Assembly: GCA_973895155.1 (NCBI GenBank)
Contig: OZ316896.1
Span: forward strand, 13,826,001-13,890,000
Source: Marsupella aquatica
Taxonomy: Eukaryota; Marchantiophyta
DNA length: 64,000 bases
Direction of reading: 5' to 3'
Position numbers and translations under genes: made by a program. The notes beneath the pieces are model-generated. The model saw nothing but the letters and a program-made list of their open reading frames with translations. It was not told the origin of the DNA and did no database searches. Numbering within the stretch: the stretch's first letter is position 1; every line of letters begins with the position of its first letter. This document shows, one piece after another, positions 25,334 to 36,900 of this stretch.

Positions 25334-27845
25334 TCACAACCATGGACCCGCGCTCCTTGATCCTGTCTTGTCCTTTATTCTAAGCTTCAGCTCATCAGTG
25401 AATTGACGATGGCATCTATCTTTAGGGTCCAAATTGTTACAAACTAACGGGAGGGATTGCCGCCTACTGTTCAATTCCTCAAACCCGATATAAATTACCT
25501 ACAAAGGTAGGTTGCATTTAGGCAGAGGAATCAAGAGATTAGGTTCACTGAAATGCCTCCCAATCATCACTTACCGGGAGGCTCGTCCAAATCTACGACC
25601 TGGGTCTGCATACTTCTTCGGTTTCGGCCCCGTCCTCTCCACGAATGTACTCAGGGTTCCTCCAATACCACAAATCACAATAACCGGCTTTTGTTTGTCA
25701 CCGTCAACGGCCTGGAGAGCTTGGTCGACAAAATTTGGATTCCGTTCTGTAAAAATGAAAACATCAGCACGTTGCATCACAGTCGAATCTTCTTCACTAT
25801 ATTAGTAAGTTATCACCCTGCAAGTATTTGAGATATCAGTGCAAAAAAACGGAGAGCCACACTACATGAGAGCGGCAAATCTACAGAAGGCTCAAAAGAC
25901 TTCTTAACAGCTTGACAATTTGATAGACACCGAAGCCGTTTGCAGGCACCAGAGTTAATTATATCCACCTCGATACAGGTGGACTTCACAATCATTCTGG
26001 CACAACATGGCTAAAAGTTCAGCTCTTCGAATAGAAGACCAGACACAGGGAGGTGGGGATCCCACAAAGAAAGCATTATTCAGGTCTTACCTGTTCCAGA
26101 GAAGTCCGTGAGCAGTGCATACCCAAACCTCCTGGCATTGCATAAGTAACAGACAACGTCAATTAGAAAATTCCCACCTTGAAGGCCCGTGCCCTGTACC
26201 TATCACAACTACATATCATAACTTGGCGGGATCCCCACCATTCCGTGCTTCCTTATTGAAGACTTTGTCCATGTTATATTCACGGGTAAATTCAAACAAC
26301 TCTATGATATTATATCAATTGTCTTGCACTATTCTGTCAAGAGTGCAGCACCCTGAGTACTGTGTTTAACTGGGTCGTATATTAGTGGACAAGAAAGTAA
26401 CATATTTGGCAAAGGAGGTACAATAGTTGGGGAATTTCACCTCTTGGGGTCACGTCTCTTGGCATACAGTAAACTTGATTCATTGCTGGCAGTAACACTC
26501 ATGTACAACCAAACACAAAACTACCACAAAATCATTTGGTCAGTGAAGTACCTCAAATTAGACTCCAGATCATTCCCTTGAATAAGCTGAAAAAGTGCTG
26601 CACCAAAAGAGCCTTGCGCATGGATCTGTAGCAGTAAGATTCCAGTCAGTCTCGTTTCCTTTTTGTTTTGTCTCACGGAGAAAATCGAGTGACAGACAAT
26701 TTAAAACTCCGTCAGTCCCAGAATTGAAACTTTTGGTAGCAAAGCAATGCAATTTAGAAAACACCTCAAATGACGTGAAACCACAACCCTGATAGAAACA
26801 AGAAGATGAGATCCGGTATGACGAGATGGGGCTGTTAGTTACATTCCACGAATCAGTTTCAGCTGAACCGCTCCAAATGCAGCGCAATGCCTCATTTTTA
26901 ATTCCGTTACTGTACCAATAAGCCTAGAAACGAACAAAAGATTGAATTTCAAAGTCAGGCTGCACCCTGATGAGTCTCAATTGCCTTAATTAGCGAGGAT
27001 CCGCAGTAACTGCAAGATTTGCCTTCCCGCCCCCTTGTCCTTCAAAAAGAATTTTGAGAACTACAACTACGGTGGAAAGCGACTTTACTTGCCTTCGAGA
27101 ATTCTTCAGGTTCACGGACATCAATAAGAATAGCAGCTCCGGATCTTGCCAAATCATATGCCTCCTGCCACTCCACACTCTTTACATTCCTTTCTGTCAG
27201 CAGCCTGTGAACCTCTGCACTTCAATCAAGTCATGAGTGTATGAACGATCAATGAACTTCCGTGCACTCTGCTTTGAAGAATCTTCGCCAACTCAGATTA
27301 CCGCAAGGTCATTGGCGAAGGATACAATTTTCACAATAGCAGAAGACTCTATACTAGCAAATAAGATGATAGAGACGGAAGGAGGAGGAATTGAGATGAG
27401 TTGCTCGCTTACTAAAAACGACTGACAGCAATCTTCTGTCCAGCCATCATCACAACACAAGCACAAACGCACCTAAAGATACACACCAATACAGCTCAAC
27501 TCAGCTCAGACAGAGAATGCAATGAAACGGACCGGGCCATGCCTTGTAAGAGCCATAAAACCAAGTCTCCACAAGCCCCTTAGCAGACTCTTCAGGATTC
27601 TTCTTCTTAAGCTCTTTATCAGCATCAGCAATACTGTCTTCTTCCAATTTCACCTCCTCTGCTGCAGCATTCGGCAAATCCCTGCTAGCCTTACTGACCT
27701 TGATGCCCTTCAGGAACCGTAATCTGAACCCATTCATTTCTCCTCCCAATGAAATTCTAGAAGATTGTGCCTCCTTCGCCATTGAGCAATGCCACGGCCC
27801 TTGCCCCAGCCGAGCCACCGCCAGCTGATTGGACAAGACAGCCAT
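25334..27845 (-). CDS. Rhodanese-like (sulfurtransferase-like) plastid protein, 3' end uncertain
   Basis: Minus-strand exons: 27845-27533, 27214-27093, 26625-26552, about 26299-26223, 26131-26091, 25746-25575 and possibly 25498-25334. The N terminus (MAVLSNQLAV onward) looks like a transit peptide and is followed by a charged linker. The rhodanese fold is seen in VEWQEAYDLARSGAA, ILIDVREPEEFSK, GAALFQLIQGNDLESN, RFGYALLTDFSGTERNPNF and the active-loop region VIVICGIGGTL, then GPKPKKYADPGRRFGRASR. Cysteine in ICGIGG is the predicted catalytic residue. Intron 2 appears to use a GC-AG donor (AAG|GCAAGT). Two joins are not clean. The exon 3 to 4 phase does not match any clear acceptor. The segment that usually follows GRxSR (SLKAxYEL-type helix) is missing before the last exon, whose VIYIGFEE lacks the usual Gly-Gly. 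It may be a decaying gene or have an unusual C terminus. Confidence 0.65.
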
Positions 27846-28338
27846 CGCCAGAATTTCCCTATCGAGAGGCGCCCTTGTGCTGAAGCAAAAACTGGACAGT
27901 TTAATTGAGTCCTCTGCTGTATCAAATCCACCTCGATTGCTCACTCGATCCAGTATTAGAGAATCCACACCATGGCATGACGCTGCACAACGCAGTCCAC
28001 ACCTTTGTCCCGGCAAGGTGGACCGGACACTTCAATTTCAATTAGACTTAGTAGTTTTGCACGGAAATCAGAGAGCTCGGATGGGACATGGGAGACATCA
28101 TTCGAGAAAGCTCATTCTATCCAGACAGAAAAAGATTTCCGGATGGACCCAGCTCGTGAACCATACAACCCCATCGAATGTGACACCCCTCACACTCACA
28201 CTTTCACTGGCTGACGCTCTTTCCATTTCTGAAAAGTTGTTAGGAGCAAAGATTTTCTTTCAAATTTTCTTTTGCTATCGAATATGGAGCCAACTAGGCT
28301 GTTCCTGGGCTTTTTTTTAGCTTTTGGAATTAGTTGGT
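27846..28338. other. Upstream region of the rhodanese-like gene
   Basis: The minus-strand frame stays open upstream to about 28016, so a longer N terminus is conceivable. The ATG at 27845 gives the more typical transit peptide. The 1.5-kb element begins about 490 bp upstream of the start. Confidence 0.4.
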
Positions 28339-29861
28339 GTACCCCTTGGCTAGAGGCTTTGTTTGAGAAAAAATAATGTATGTAATATTAGCTTTAGCTG
28401 AACTTGTGAGAGTCTTTTATGGTCCAAAATGCTCTGGTAACACACATTATTATGATGAGATAGTGTTACAAATTTTAGTGAAAGTATAGGGGAAATTACA
28501 TAGCGAGCTCATCCAAATGTGATTATGCAATCTTCTTCATAATGACCAGGAAAATGAGAGCTTTTAGCTTGAGTTTTGAGAGGCTAATATGGTCCATAAT
28601 GCACTGCTAGCATGCATTAAAATACTTGAGATCTATGAGATATTTTAACGAATTTTAGAACATTAATAAATATGGTCCATAATGCACTGCTAGCAGGCAT
28701 TAAAATACTTACGATCTATAAGATATTTTAACTAATTGTAGAACATTAATAAACCCAAGGTGCAGTTTTTTTATGTTAGTTGATTTGGGCATTGGATGGC
28801 ACTATATTGGACTAATAAAGTGCCATGGGCACTCAATTGGAGTTGAGAAGACTACTTTGTCAAGATCTATTGAGAAGTCTGCTTTTCTCCTCGCTTTTCT
28901 CAACAACAAGCCCTAAGCTTTCTAGTCTATAGTTGAATTCTGTCTGTAGAATATTGTCGCCTGATTTGTCAATGTACTTTAAAATAATTGGAAATTCTGG
29001 AGATTTCACTGAAGTCTGACTTTGACAAGTTTTGAATTAAAGATTAATAGCCTCATGACCTTGACACAACTATTCACCAAATGGAGAAGGGCAGAGCTTA
29101 AGCTTTGAGAAGAGAGAAGTATGATTAAGAAGGGAAGTTGTTGTTAGTCATGTTATGTTGGACAAGTATGATAGATCTACAATTTGCATTGTTTAGATTA
29201 GATTTTCTCATGGAATCATAGTGGACCCATTGAGCAATGGCTTGAGCAGTTTGGCATTTCAACTGCCACACGAAAACTTTGCTTTGCAGACCAAAGTCAA
29301 TGACATGGTTATCACAAGCAATTCTCAAAATCAGGCCTTTTCGCTACATGCAACCAAAATCTCAAGCTAAGAGAGTCAGAATTCAATCCGTGGTAAGTCC
29401 ATTTGAAACCAGATCAATGTCTGATCAGCTGAATTGTATCAGTTTGTTGAGTTCAAGTTCCGACCATAGCTAGCAGTTTGCCTTAATTGCAAAAGGCCGG
29501 AAACCTTACTCCATGTGCCAATTACCCTTTAACAAGGAAGTTATCAAGTTAGTTATTAGTCATTGTTTATTATATAAAAAATACTTTTTAAATCTTTGAA
29601 TTTAAGTTTTAAAATTGAAAACTTAACTAAAACGGTTACATAATGACAGTTTTACCCATCTTGCTCTTTGCATTTCTAATTTTTATTATTTTCTTTTTAC
29701 GGCATGGCGTCCCAAAATTTGCACCCAAATTGATGCAAACACAAATGAAAACTGTAAGTTTGTCTGATTCACAAAACTTATGAGTCTTGTTTGTTGCTGT
29801 TATTGTTGATGTGGCACGCTCTGGTGCCAGGAATTTTGGAAGGGACCCCTAATGGGGGTCC
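28339..29861 (+). mobile_element. 1.5-kb repeat element, left copy of an inverted pair
   Basis: This segment is repeated in reverse complement at 40919-42318. The ends are inverted repeats related to GGACCCCC at one side and GGGGGTCC at the other (here GTACCCCT...GGGGGTCC), so it behaves like a TIR element. No transposase frame is visible, so it is probably non-autonomous. An 83-bp internal tandem duplication (28588-28670 and 28671-28753) is present only in this copy. No clear target-site duplication was found by eye. Confidence 0.7.
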
Positions 29862-30760
29862 GTAAATATATTTCCAATTTGTGTTTTTAATTTGTTTTAT
29901 ATAGTCAATAGAGTTTTCCTTAAAACTCTAAACGCCAATACTGAGTAGGTCTAAACCTTAGAGCCAACTCACGTGGAGCAACCCTCAACATTGTGACCCT
30001 TAGCACTCCACAAACAATCAGGAAAATGTAGATCTGTTGTCGGGCAACATGTCAAGTGCACAAGGCTGGTCGTGTCCCTCCATTGTACTTACCCCCTGAA
30101 GCTTATACAAGGCACACTTTGTTTCATTATGAAGTTTGACCTCAATGGCAGTAAGTTTTCAGCCCTTGCCCTTGGAACTCCAAAAGGTTTGCCCTCAGGC
30201 CTGGCACAAGAGGGGGGTCCAGGTATGTGACTCTTGCTCACTTTTATGCTGGTATGAGTCAGGTTCACGGCCGCCATCTTCTGGGCTGCTCACATGCAAG
30301 TTGGCTCTTAACACTTAGGGTGAAGGGCCAATACTCACTTGCAGTCGATAGAGCTATTACTTTCCTAAGATTTCTCATGTTTTGTTTTGTTGTCACATTT
30401 CAGGCTGTTAATAATAGAGGATGACCAGATTTGAACTTAGGCCAGAATTATTGCGGAACTAGAGTCTGCCATATCCCTATCGCATTGTCATATCTCTTCT
30501 AACAAGGGACGGGGTCATGGCAAGATTCCAGAAATAGAGTTTTGGATTCAAAAGTGCAATTGGGTTGCAATCATGCAGGACACATACAATTGAAGTCGCA
30601 GTCTGAATGACGCACTGTTGACCAGCAAATGGATGACCCCAAAAAAATTCCGCTTTGCACCTGGCTGCAGTGGATGGGCAGCGTTTCCATCCTGGCGGAG
30701 CAAATGGGGCCCCTGATTGTTCGATCCTTCCATTGCCCTGTGTTACCCCTTGCAGCCATG

Positions 30761-31231
30761 CTTTGCACGTGGCTCAGAAAATGTGTCGCGCAACCACTGG
30801 GCACTCAAAAACTTGCTACGTTAGTTTTTTCACCACATTCATAGCATGTCACCTATTGTTGTATCATATGGTGGTACAATAATCTCTCTCTAAGTGCACA
30901 CTATGGGGTAAAGCATTGAGTAGGGGGTCTCAAACCTCAAAATTTGATGGACCCTACCCTAATAGTTAAGGTTAGCAAAAACAAAACCCTAAAACCTAAA
31001 CCCTTACGGCTGTGCCTTGCACATGGCTCAGAAATTGCTTTGTGGGACCACTGGGAACTCAAAATCTTGCTACATTAGTTTTTTCAATCACATTCATAGC
31101 ATGTCCTCTATTGTTGTATCGTAATTGCACTACAATAGTCTCTCTCAACGTGCACACTCTGGGAAAAAGCATAGAGTAGGGGGTCTCAAACCCTCTAAAT
31201 TTTATGGACCCAATCCTAGTAGTTAAGGTTA
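30761..31231 (+). repeat. 220-bp direct duplication
   Basis: 30761-30975 and 31014-31231 share TTGCACGTGGCTCAGAAA-type starts, CATTCATAGCATGTC, GAGTAGGGGGTCTCAAACC and AGTTAAGGTTAG. They are similar throughout, with small indels. Confidence 0.8.
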
Positions 31232-32180
31232 GGGACAGAACAAGATTTGAACTACCAAATTCATGATCATAATTTATTGCCTTAAGAATTGGTCATTTGC
31301 CACGATGACAAGTCACTATAGAGGCTAGTAAGAAAGTAAAAAATAAAATTACACAACCCCTGTGAGAAAGCTATGACCATTTGTTTATGGCCAAAAGTCA
31401 TCATCTGTAACTAGGAAGCTTTAAGACTCCCTAGTATGCCCAGAGAGACATGACTTTGTGGTAACTCACTTGAGTAGAGACTAATAGATCTTGGGTGCAA
31501 CTATTGTGGCTCACTCTTCCCTTTCAGTGGAGTTTCACATATTTTCCCTTTAAAATTATTTTTTTAAGGAAGACTCCCTAGTACACTTAACATGAGTTTT
31601 CACTATTTGATAAGTGCAACAAAAGTGTGGAATTGTGGTGTACTTAATTCAATGAGGTTGTGCAAGGGGATGAAAGCCACCCAGGCAAAGCGATCATGCA
31701 AAGCGCCAAAGGCCCGGACAATCCGACACACCCAAAACCAAAACCCCAACTAACTGGTCAACATTACTAATCTGACCCCAAAACTAATTTAATCAGGTCC
31801 TCCCATTTTGTATGTGGGTTGAGTCAACTCAACTAGAGTGACCTGGGATACACCCAACTGGTTTGTGGACACAGAGGATTCTGATTTGCCCAAGCTAACC
31901 CCTAAATGATCCAATGGTCAACATATATCCTCAACTTAATGTCAACACTCTGGCCTGCCCCACCCTTGACCAGGGGTGATGGGTGGGGTTGACCACATTC
32001 GACCCAACTTGCTCTGGTCCAAAGCAGGACCGGACCAAGTTGGGTCAAATGCAAAGTAACAGACTCAACCTAACTCGTAGGGTCGAAGAGCGTGTTGTGG
32101 TTACGGTAGAGGACCATCTGATGGTGAAACCTGACTGGATATTGACCGTCGATCCTTGCAAGTTAATTAGAGTTACTCCT

Positions 32181-32371
32181 TAACCAACATTGAAAAAGAT
32201 GACAAACTTATAAATAAAACTAAAAACAATGCAAAGTACAATGTATTTGAACGAAGAAGAACGACATGCAAATGTTAACCAACATTAAAAAAGATGACAC
32301 ACCAATAAATAAAACTAAAGACAAATGCAAAGTATATTATTGTATTTGAACGAAGAAGAATGACATGCAAT
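32181..32371 (+). repeat. 95-bp tandem duplication
   Basis: Two units start with TTAACCAACATT and end with GAACGAAGAAGAA(C/T)GACATGC, at 32181-32275 and 32276-32371. Confidence 0.85.
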
Positions 32372-32694
32372 TTCTCAGATCTCAGTTTTTGGCATTTGGG
32401 GGCCCCACCCAGCAAAACAGTGTCCTCCTTGGCTTCATGCCTTCTCGACACGCCTTCGCTCCCCTCGTCACTCCTCTCCTCCCCTCTCTCTCCTCAGCTC
32501 ATCTCCTCCCAAAAAAAAGTTGTGGATAACTCGATGGGGCACTGGACCGTTGCGTACGGGACGGATGGCATGGGACCGACCGATTTTTCCACTACCTCAC
32601 CTCTTCGCTGCTGCTCTGCTGCTGCCTCCTCTGCCTCTGCCTCATCTCACAGAAAGTGCAGCTCCTCCACTGTTTATCACCATGCGGCCAAAGG

Positions 32695-32731
32695 AAAGGA
32701 AACGAAACGAAACGAAACGAAACGAAACGAG
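32695..32731 (+). repeat. (GAAAC)n microsatellite
   Basis: Six or so GAAAC units lie about 280 bp upstream of the THF1 start codon, within the probable promoter or leader. Confidence 0.9.
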
Positions 32732-33013
32732 GAGCAAGCTCTCGCTCTCTGTGTCTCATTGTACCTTGTGGGTGGTCCATCAAGGTTTGGGTTCCTTCCT
32801 AGGAAGAAAGAAAGTCGTTCCTGCTGCTCGTTTCGTGAACGAGGGAATTGAGATTTGTTATTAGCTGAACTGATGATTGCTGCTGCTCTCCTTGTACAGA
32901 CAGTTCAGTTTAGTACAGTAGTAGTGCCCCAGTTCCTTAGTTCAGTACGGTTGAGTTGAGTTCGGTTGGGAGATTGTAGCTTGCTGTTTGGCTAGATTGC
33001 TCTGGGAATTGCA

Positions 33014-33958
33014 ATGGCGTCGATGTCGTCGCTCTCGGTGCACGCCATAGCTCAGCTTACATCGCGGCAGCATTCGGCCGAGATCTTCTCGTCGTCGGCT
33101 TCGGCTTCGGCTTCGTCCTCGTTCTACTTCTCTCAGCAGCAGAAATTGCACCGTCTGCCGCAGTTGCTGGTGGGGAAGAAGAAGAATGAGTCGTCGCGCA
33201 GTGGGATTACTGCTGTCCCAGCCATCGCGGCTTTAGCTGTCGCAGCAGGGGCTCAAAAATCATCCACGGATGTCCCGACGGTGGCAGATACGAAGCGAGC
33301 ATTCTTGGATGCGTACAAGAGGCCCGTGCCCAGCATTTACAGCAACGTGGTGCAGGAGCTGCTCGTGCAGCAGCACCTGATGCGGTACAATGCCACTTAC
33401 CAATACGATGCAATTTTCGGTCTGGGGTTTGTGACGGTGTTCGAGCAGCTGTTTGACGGCTTCCCGAGCACCGAGGACAGGGATCTAATTTTCAAGGCGT
33501 ACGTGGGTGCGCTGAAGGAGGATCCGGAGCAGTATAAGGGCGATGCCAAGAAGCTGGAGGAATGGGCCAAGCAGCAATCTGGGACGTCGGTGGTGTCCTT
33601 CGGCGACAGAGACGGAGAAGTGGAAACCCTTCTGAAAGATATTGCCGAGCGAGCTGGAGGGAAGGGCAATTTCCACTACAGTCGATTTTTTGCCATTGGA
33701 CTTTTTCGCCTGCTCGAACTCGCCAAAGCGTCCGATCCCGCAATTCTCGAGATGTTCGCCAAGGCTGTTAACGTCAATAAGTTGAGCATAGACAGGGACC
33801 TCGACGTATACCGAAATCTTCTGTCTAAGCTGGCGCAAGCCAAGGACCTCTTGAAAGAGTATCTTGACAGAGAGAAGAGGAAGCAAGGTGAGAGGGAGGC
33901 AGAGAAGGCTGCAGGCGCATCCAAAATTGAAGTCACTACGGAGGCGAAGTCCGAATGA
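33014..33958 (+). CDS. THF1: THYLAKOID FORMATION 1 / Psb29 protein
   Basis: A single frame of 314 codons from ATG at 33014 to TGA. Residues 1 to about 75 are Ser/Ala/Gln-rich, a chloroplast transit peptide. The mature part matches the Psb29/THF1 family from VADTKRAFLDAYKRPVPSIY through NVVQELLVQQHLMRYNATY, YDAIFGLGFVTVFEQLFDGF and FHYSRFFAIGLFRLLELA. The end is a Lys/Glu/Arg-rich helix (KEYLDREKRKQGEREAEKAA) likely to form a coiled coil. Family knowledge: THF1 acts in thylakoid membrane organisation, photosystem II and FtsH protease dynamics and sugar/G-protein signalling. The frame has no intron. The gene sits in a 3-4 kb unique island between the two inverted copies of a 1.4-1.5 kb repeat. 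A (GAAAC)n tract and a C/T-rich leader lie upstream. Confidence 0.97.
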   Translation: MASMSSLSVHAIAQLTSRQHSAEIFSSSASASASSSFYFSQQQKLHRLPQLLVGKKKNESSRSGITAVPAIAALAVAAGAQKSSTDVPTVADTKRAFLDAYKRPVPSIYSNVVQELLVQQHLMRYNATYQYDAIFGLGFVTVFEQLFDGFPSTEDRDLIFKAYVGALKEDPEQYKGDAKKLEEWAKQQSGTSVVSFGDRDGEVETLLKDIAERAGGKGNFHYSRFFAIGLFRLLELAKASDPAILEMFAKAVNVNKLSIDRDLDVYRNLLSKLAQAKDLLKEYLDREKRKQGEREAEKAAGASKIEVTTEAKSE

Positions 33959-36900
33959 ATGAATGCATGAGAGAGCGAGACAGCGAGGGCGTCATTTTCC
34001 AAGGGCAGGAATTCTTCATCCATCCTTCCTTGTGTTTGTGCGAAGAAGAATCGTAAATACCATTTTTTTCTATAACTGGCTTTCAACCATGCATTTGGTT
34101 ACTGACCTCTGGTTTTTCAGCTCGACAAGTACTCTATTTTAGGGCACGGGTCATAGAACGGATATTAGAATCTGAAGCTGTTTTCTTTTCGGCATCTCAC
34201 CTGACCTCCTGTAGTGGCAGTCCAAAACTGAAATTTGCCCTCAAGTTACTTAAGGCTTTGAGAAATCTAGTTAACTTGTACTATGGAAGCTGTAATGCTT
34301 GAATTAATCAAGCAATGCTGGATAGAGATATTTCATGATGAATGTCGTCCACCTCTGGTGATAAATGGGTCTGTTACATGTCGGTCGATTCATGCAAGTT
34401 GTAAAATGATGTTCTCCGTGCTCCGTTGATGAGAGGATCAGAAGGAGAAAGGAGAAGGTTTTTCAAATTTCCTTTAAGTTGACTTCTCTATCGCTTATTT
34501 TGTGCATATAAGTTGCATGCATAAGCTTCGTGTACTACCGAAATGTACAGTTCGAAATTCGATAGCTTGCTGCTTCCTTTGCCACTGTTGCTCTTCATAG
34601 GTACCTGAACTTGCCCGGTCCCTTCACTTTGGTTTGTCTCAAATTGCTATGGTCTGCAAGGTCTCTGTTGTGATCGTCTTCGGCGTATTTGTTTATTTTG
34701 ACTTGTCTTCCTTCGGACGATCGAAGAGTTGATGGTTTAGACCTAAGCTAGTTTGAATTTTGTGTCCTGATTGTTACCATTGTTACAAACCTTTGTAACA
34801 ATTTGGACTTACACAATTTTAGGCGGTGTTGCTTTCAATTCTGCTTAGTTTACAAATTTTAGCCTGGTTAAGTCAGACCGTGCTCCCGGATCAAGGACTC
34901 GAACAGTGTTTCCTGCACCGTGTATCAGACATCGACTGGACTCACGATAAAAATAAAACCCACGGGGTCCCACGGTTGATGATATCAATCCCTGATTGGT
35001 AGTGGAGCTTCGAATCGCCGTGAAGCGGAGTTTGGATAGACGTTTGGGGTTCGAATTGGGATTGGAAGTTGAGTTGAGTTGACGTGACGCAGAGTTTAGG
35101 ATAAATCACTGCTTTCGACACGTCTTGGGAGTGGTGGATTCGAAGTGACGCGACGATGACACCCAAAGCTAAGGCTTGTACGCAAAACCATCAGCTTCAA
35201 TTGGATGAGGTGAAGAGCCAGTAATTTCTGGGGTTGACTTGTGGTGGGGTCACAAACACTTTCCTGGAGCGCAGCAACATCCAACGTACGCTTGCTTCCA
35301 CTCAGAATTTGGAAAGTGGAGCCAATTGTAGAGTAAAATCAGCAGACGAGAGACGGACGATTGCGAAACGGTTGTTAGTGAAAGTTATGTCCAGTCGACG
35401 ACTGCTTCCAGGAAAGGAGAGGATTTTCAACGTCTGCACCCCCTTGGCTGCACAATTTCGGTCATGTAACTGAGACTCATGTGAACAAGAGTTCTTGCAG
35501 GGGACATGTGCACAGTACATGCTTTCCTTTTGACTCAGTGAAAGGGGTCAAATTTGGTTTTCTTGCTCTTATCTTCATGCGACAAGGTCAGGCTTTTGCC
35601 AGATTTATCCACTTACAGCTTCAATTGAGCTTCTTCTTTTGTTTTCAAGGCAAACATGGGTTCATCGGGTCTTATCTCACTATGTATAACAGGGCAGATG
35701 CTTTCATTCTCCCAGGGCCTTCGGTGAAGGACCAGTCGATCCTTCTCATATGTGAGTTGGCTGCATGGGTTCTTCGGTCTTGTTTCCTGAATTCATATCT
35801 TGCTCTTCGTTATGCTGAGTGAACTGGAGGATGGCTTTTTCTACTGAAGTGCGTGTCACTCTGCAATTTCAAGATGCATGTGCTTCAGCCACCCCTATGT
35901 TTTGTAGATTTTTGCACAACTACTATCGCATCTAAAGATTTTTCCTCGGACGAGCTCTGTTCTTTCCTACTTACATGTCAATTGAAGGGGGGACAAACTT
36001 TCTTCGCAGTATATGGGGGGTAATTGTGCTTTCTCTCTGTTTGGAGACAATACTTTGTTTGTAAGCTAACGTAGCCACTCATATAACTATTAAAAGTAGG
36101 ACAGGATTGGAATAGTGATATACTTGAAACTAAATCAAACCGTGAGACTATAGTATACTTCAAAGACTCGCAACCTGAACTTGGTTTTTTTCTGCATCTT
36201 GCATTGATTTGCTGATAATTTGAATATCATCAATTCAAGCCTGTGGTGACAGCCCTTCGTGTCTTGTCAAGATTACTTCATTTTAAGTTTATCTAATCTC
36301 TTAGTGTGCTCTTTAAAGTCCAAAAACCATTTTTTAGGTGATCTCCTCGGTCTTAGTTCTAGCCAATTTCCTAGTGGGCATGATTTCTCGCTTAGTTTCT
36401 GGTCAACGTGTCCATTTAGTCTTAACTCATCTTCAGCTCTTTCAATTTTAAAAGCCTAGTTTACATCATCCCTTGGGTCAAAATGTCTTCATTGTAGTTC
36501 TAGCTAATTTTCTTAGTGGAATTCCACAAACCTTGTTCTATGGTCTGCTGGTTTAAAAAGTCTTCATATTAGTTCTTGCCCGGAGTGGGCAGCTCAAATT
36601 TGCAAACCTGGTTTGGATGATACTTCCTGTCAACATGTCTATGGTTTAGTTCTAGCTGAATTCTTATTTGCTCTTTCAAGGTCACAAGCCAACTTTCCAG
36701 AGTCATTCTGGTCATCATGTCTTCGTTGTAGTTCTAGCTGATATCATAGTTCATTGTCACAAGCCCTGTTTCGACCACTGCCTTTAATTTTCAATCTGAT
36801 CTCCTATTCTAGCTAGAAAAAATTTGTTGTATAATTTAGCTTTGAGCTATCTAGTACTGAAGCTCCTCATTGTCGTTTGCAAGTTATCCTGTGGGCTTGG

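Larger units (their letters stand above)
29862..33013. other. Repeat-rich intergenic region and THF1 promoter
   Basis: Apart from the duplications at 30.8 and 32.2 kb and the GAAAC tract, no gene is seen. The last 500 bp before the THF1 ATG are C/T-rich and then GTTGAGTTG-like, probably promoter and leader. Confidence 0.45.

Noticed and set aside
33207-34086. Several minus-strand frames over THF1
   Set aside because: Shadows of the THF1 coding sequence.
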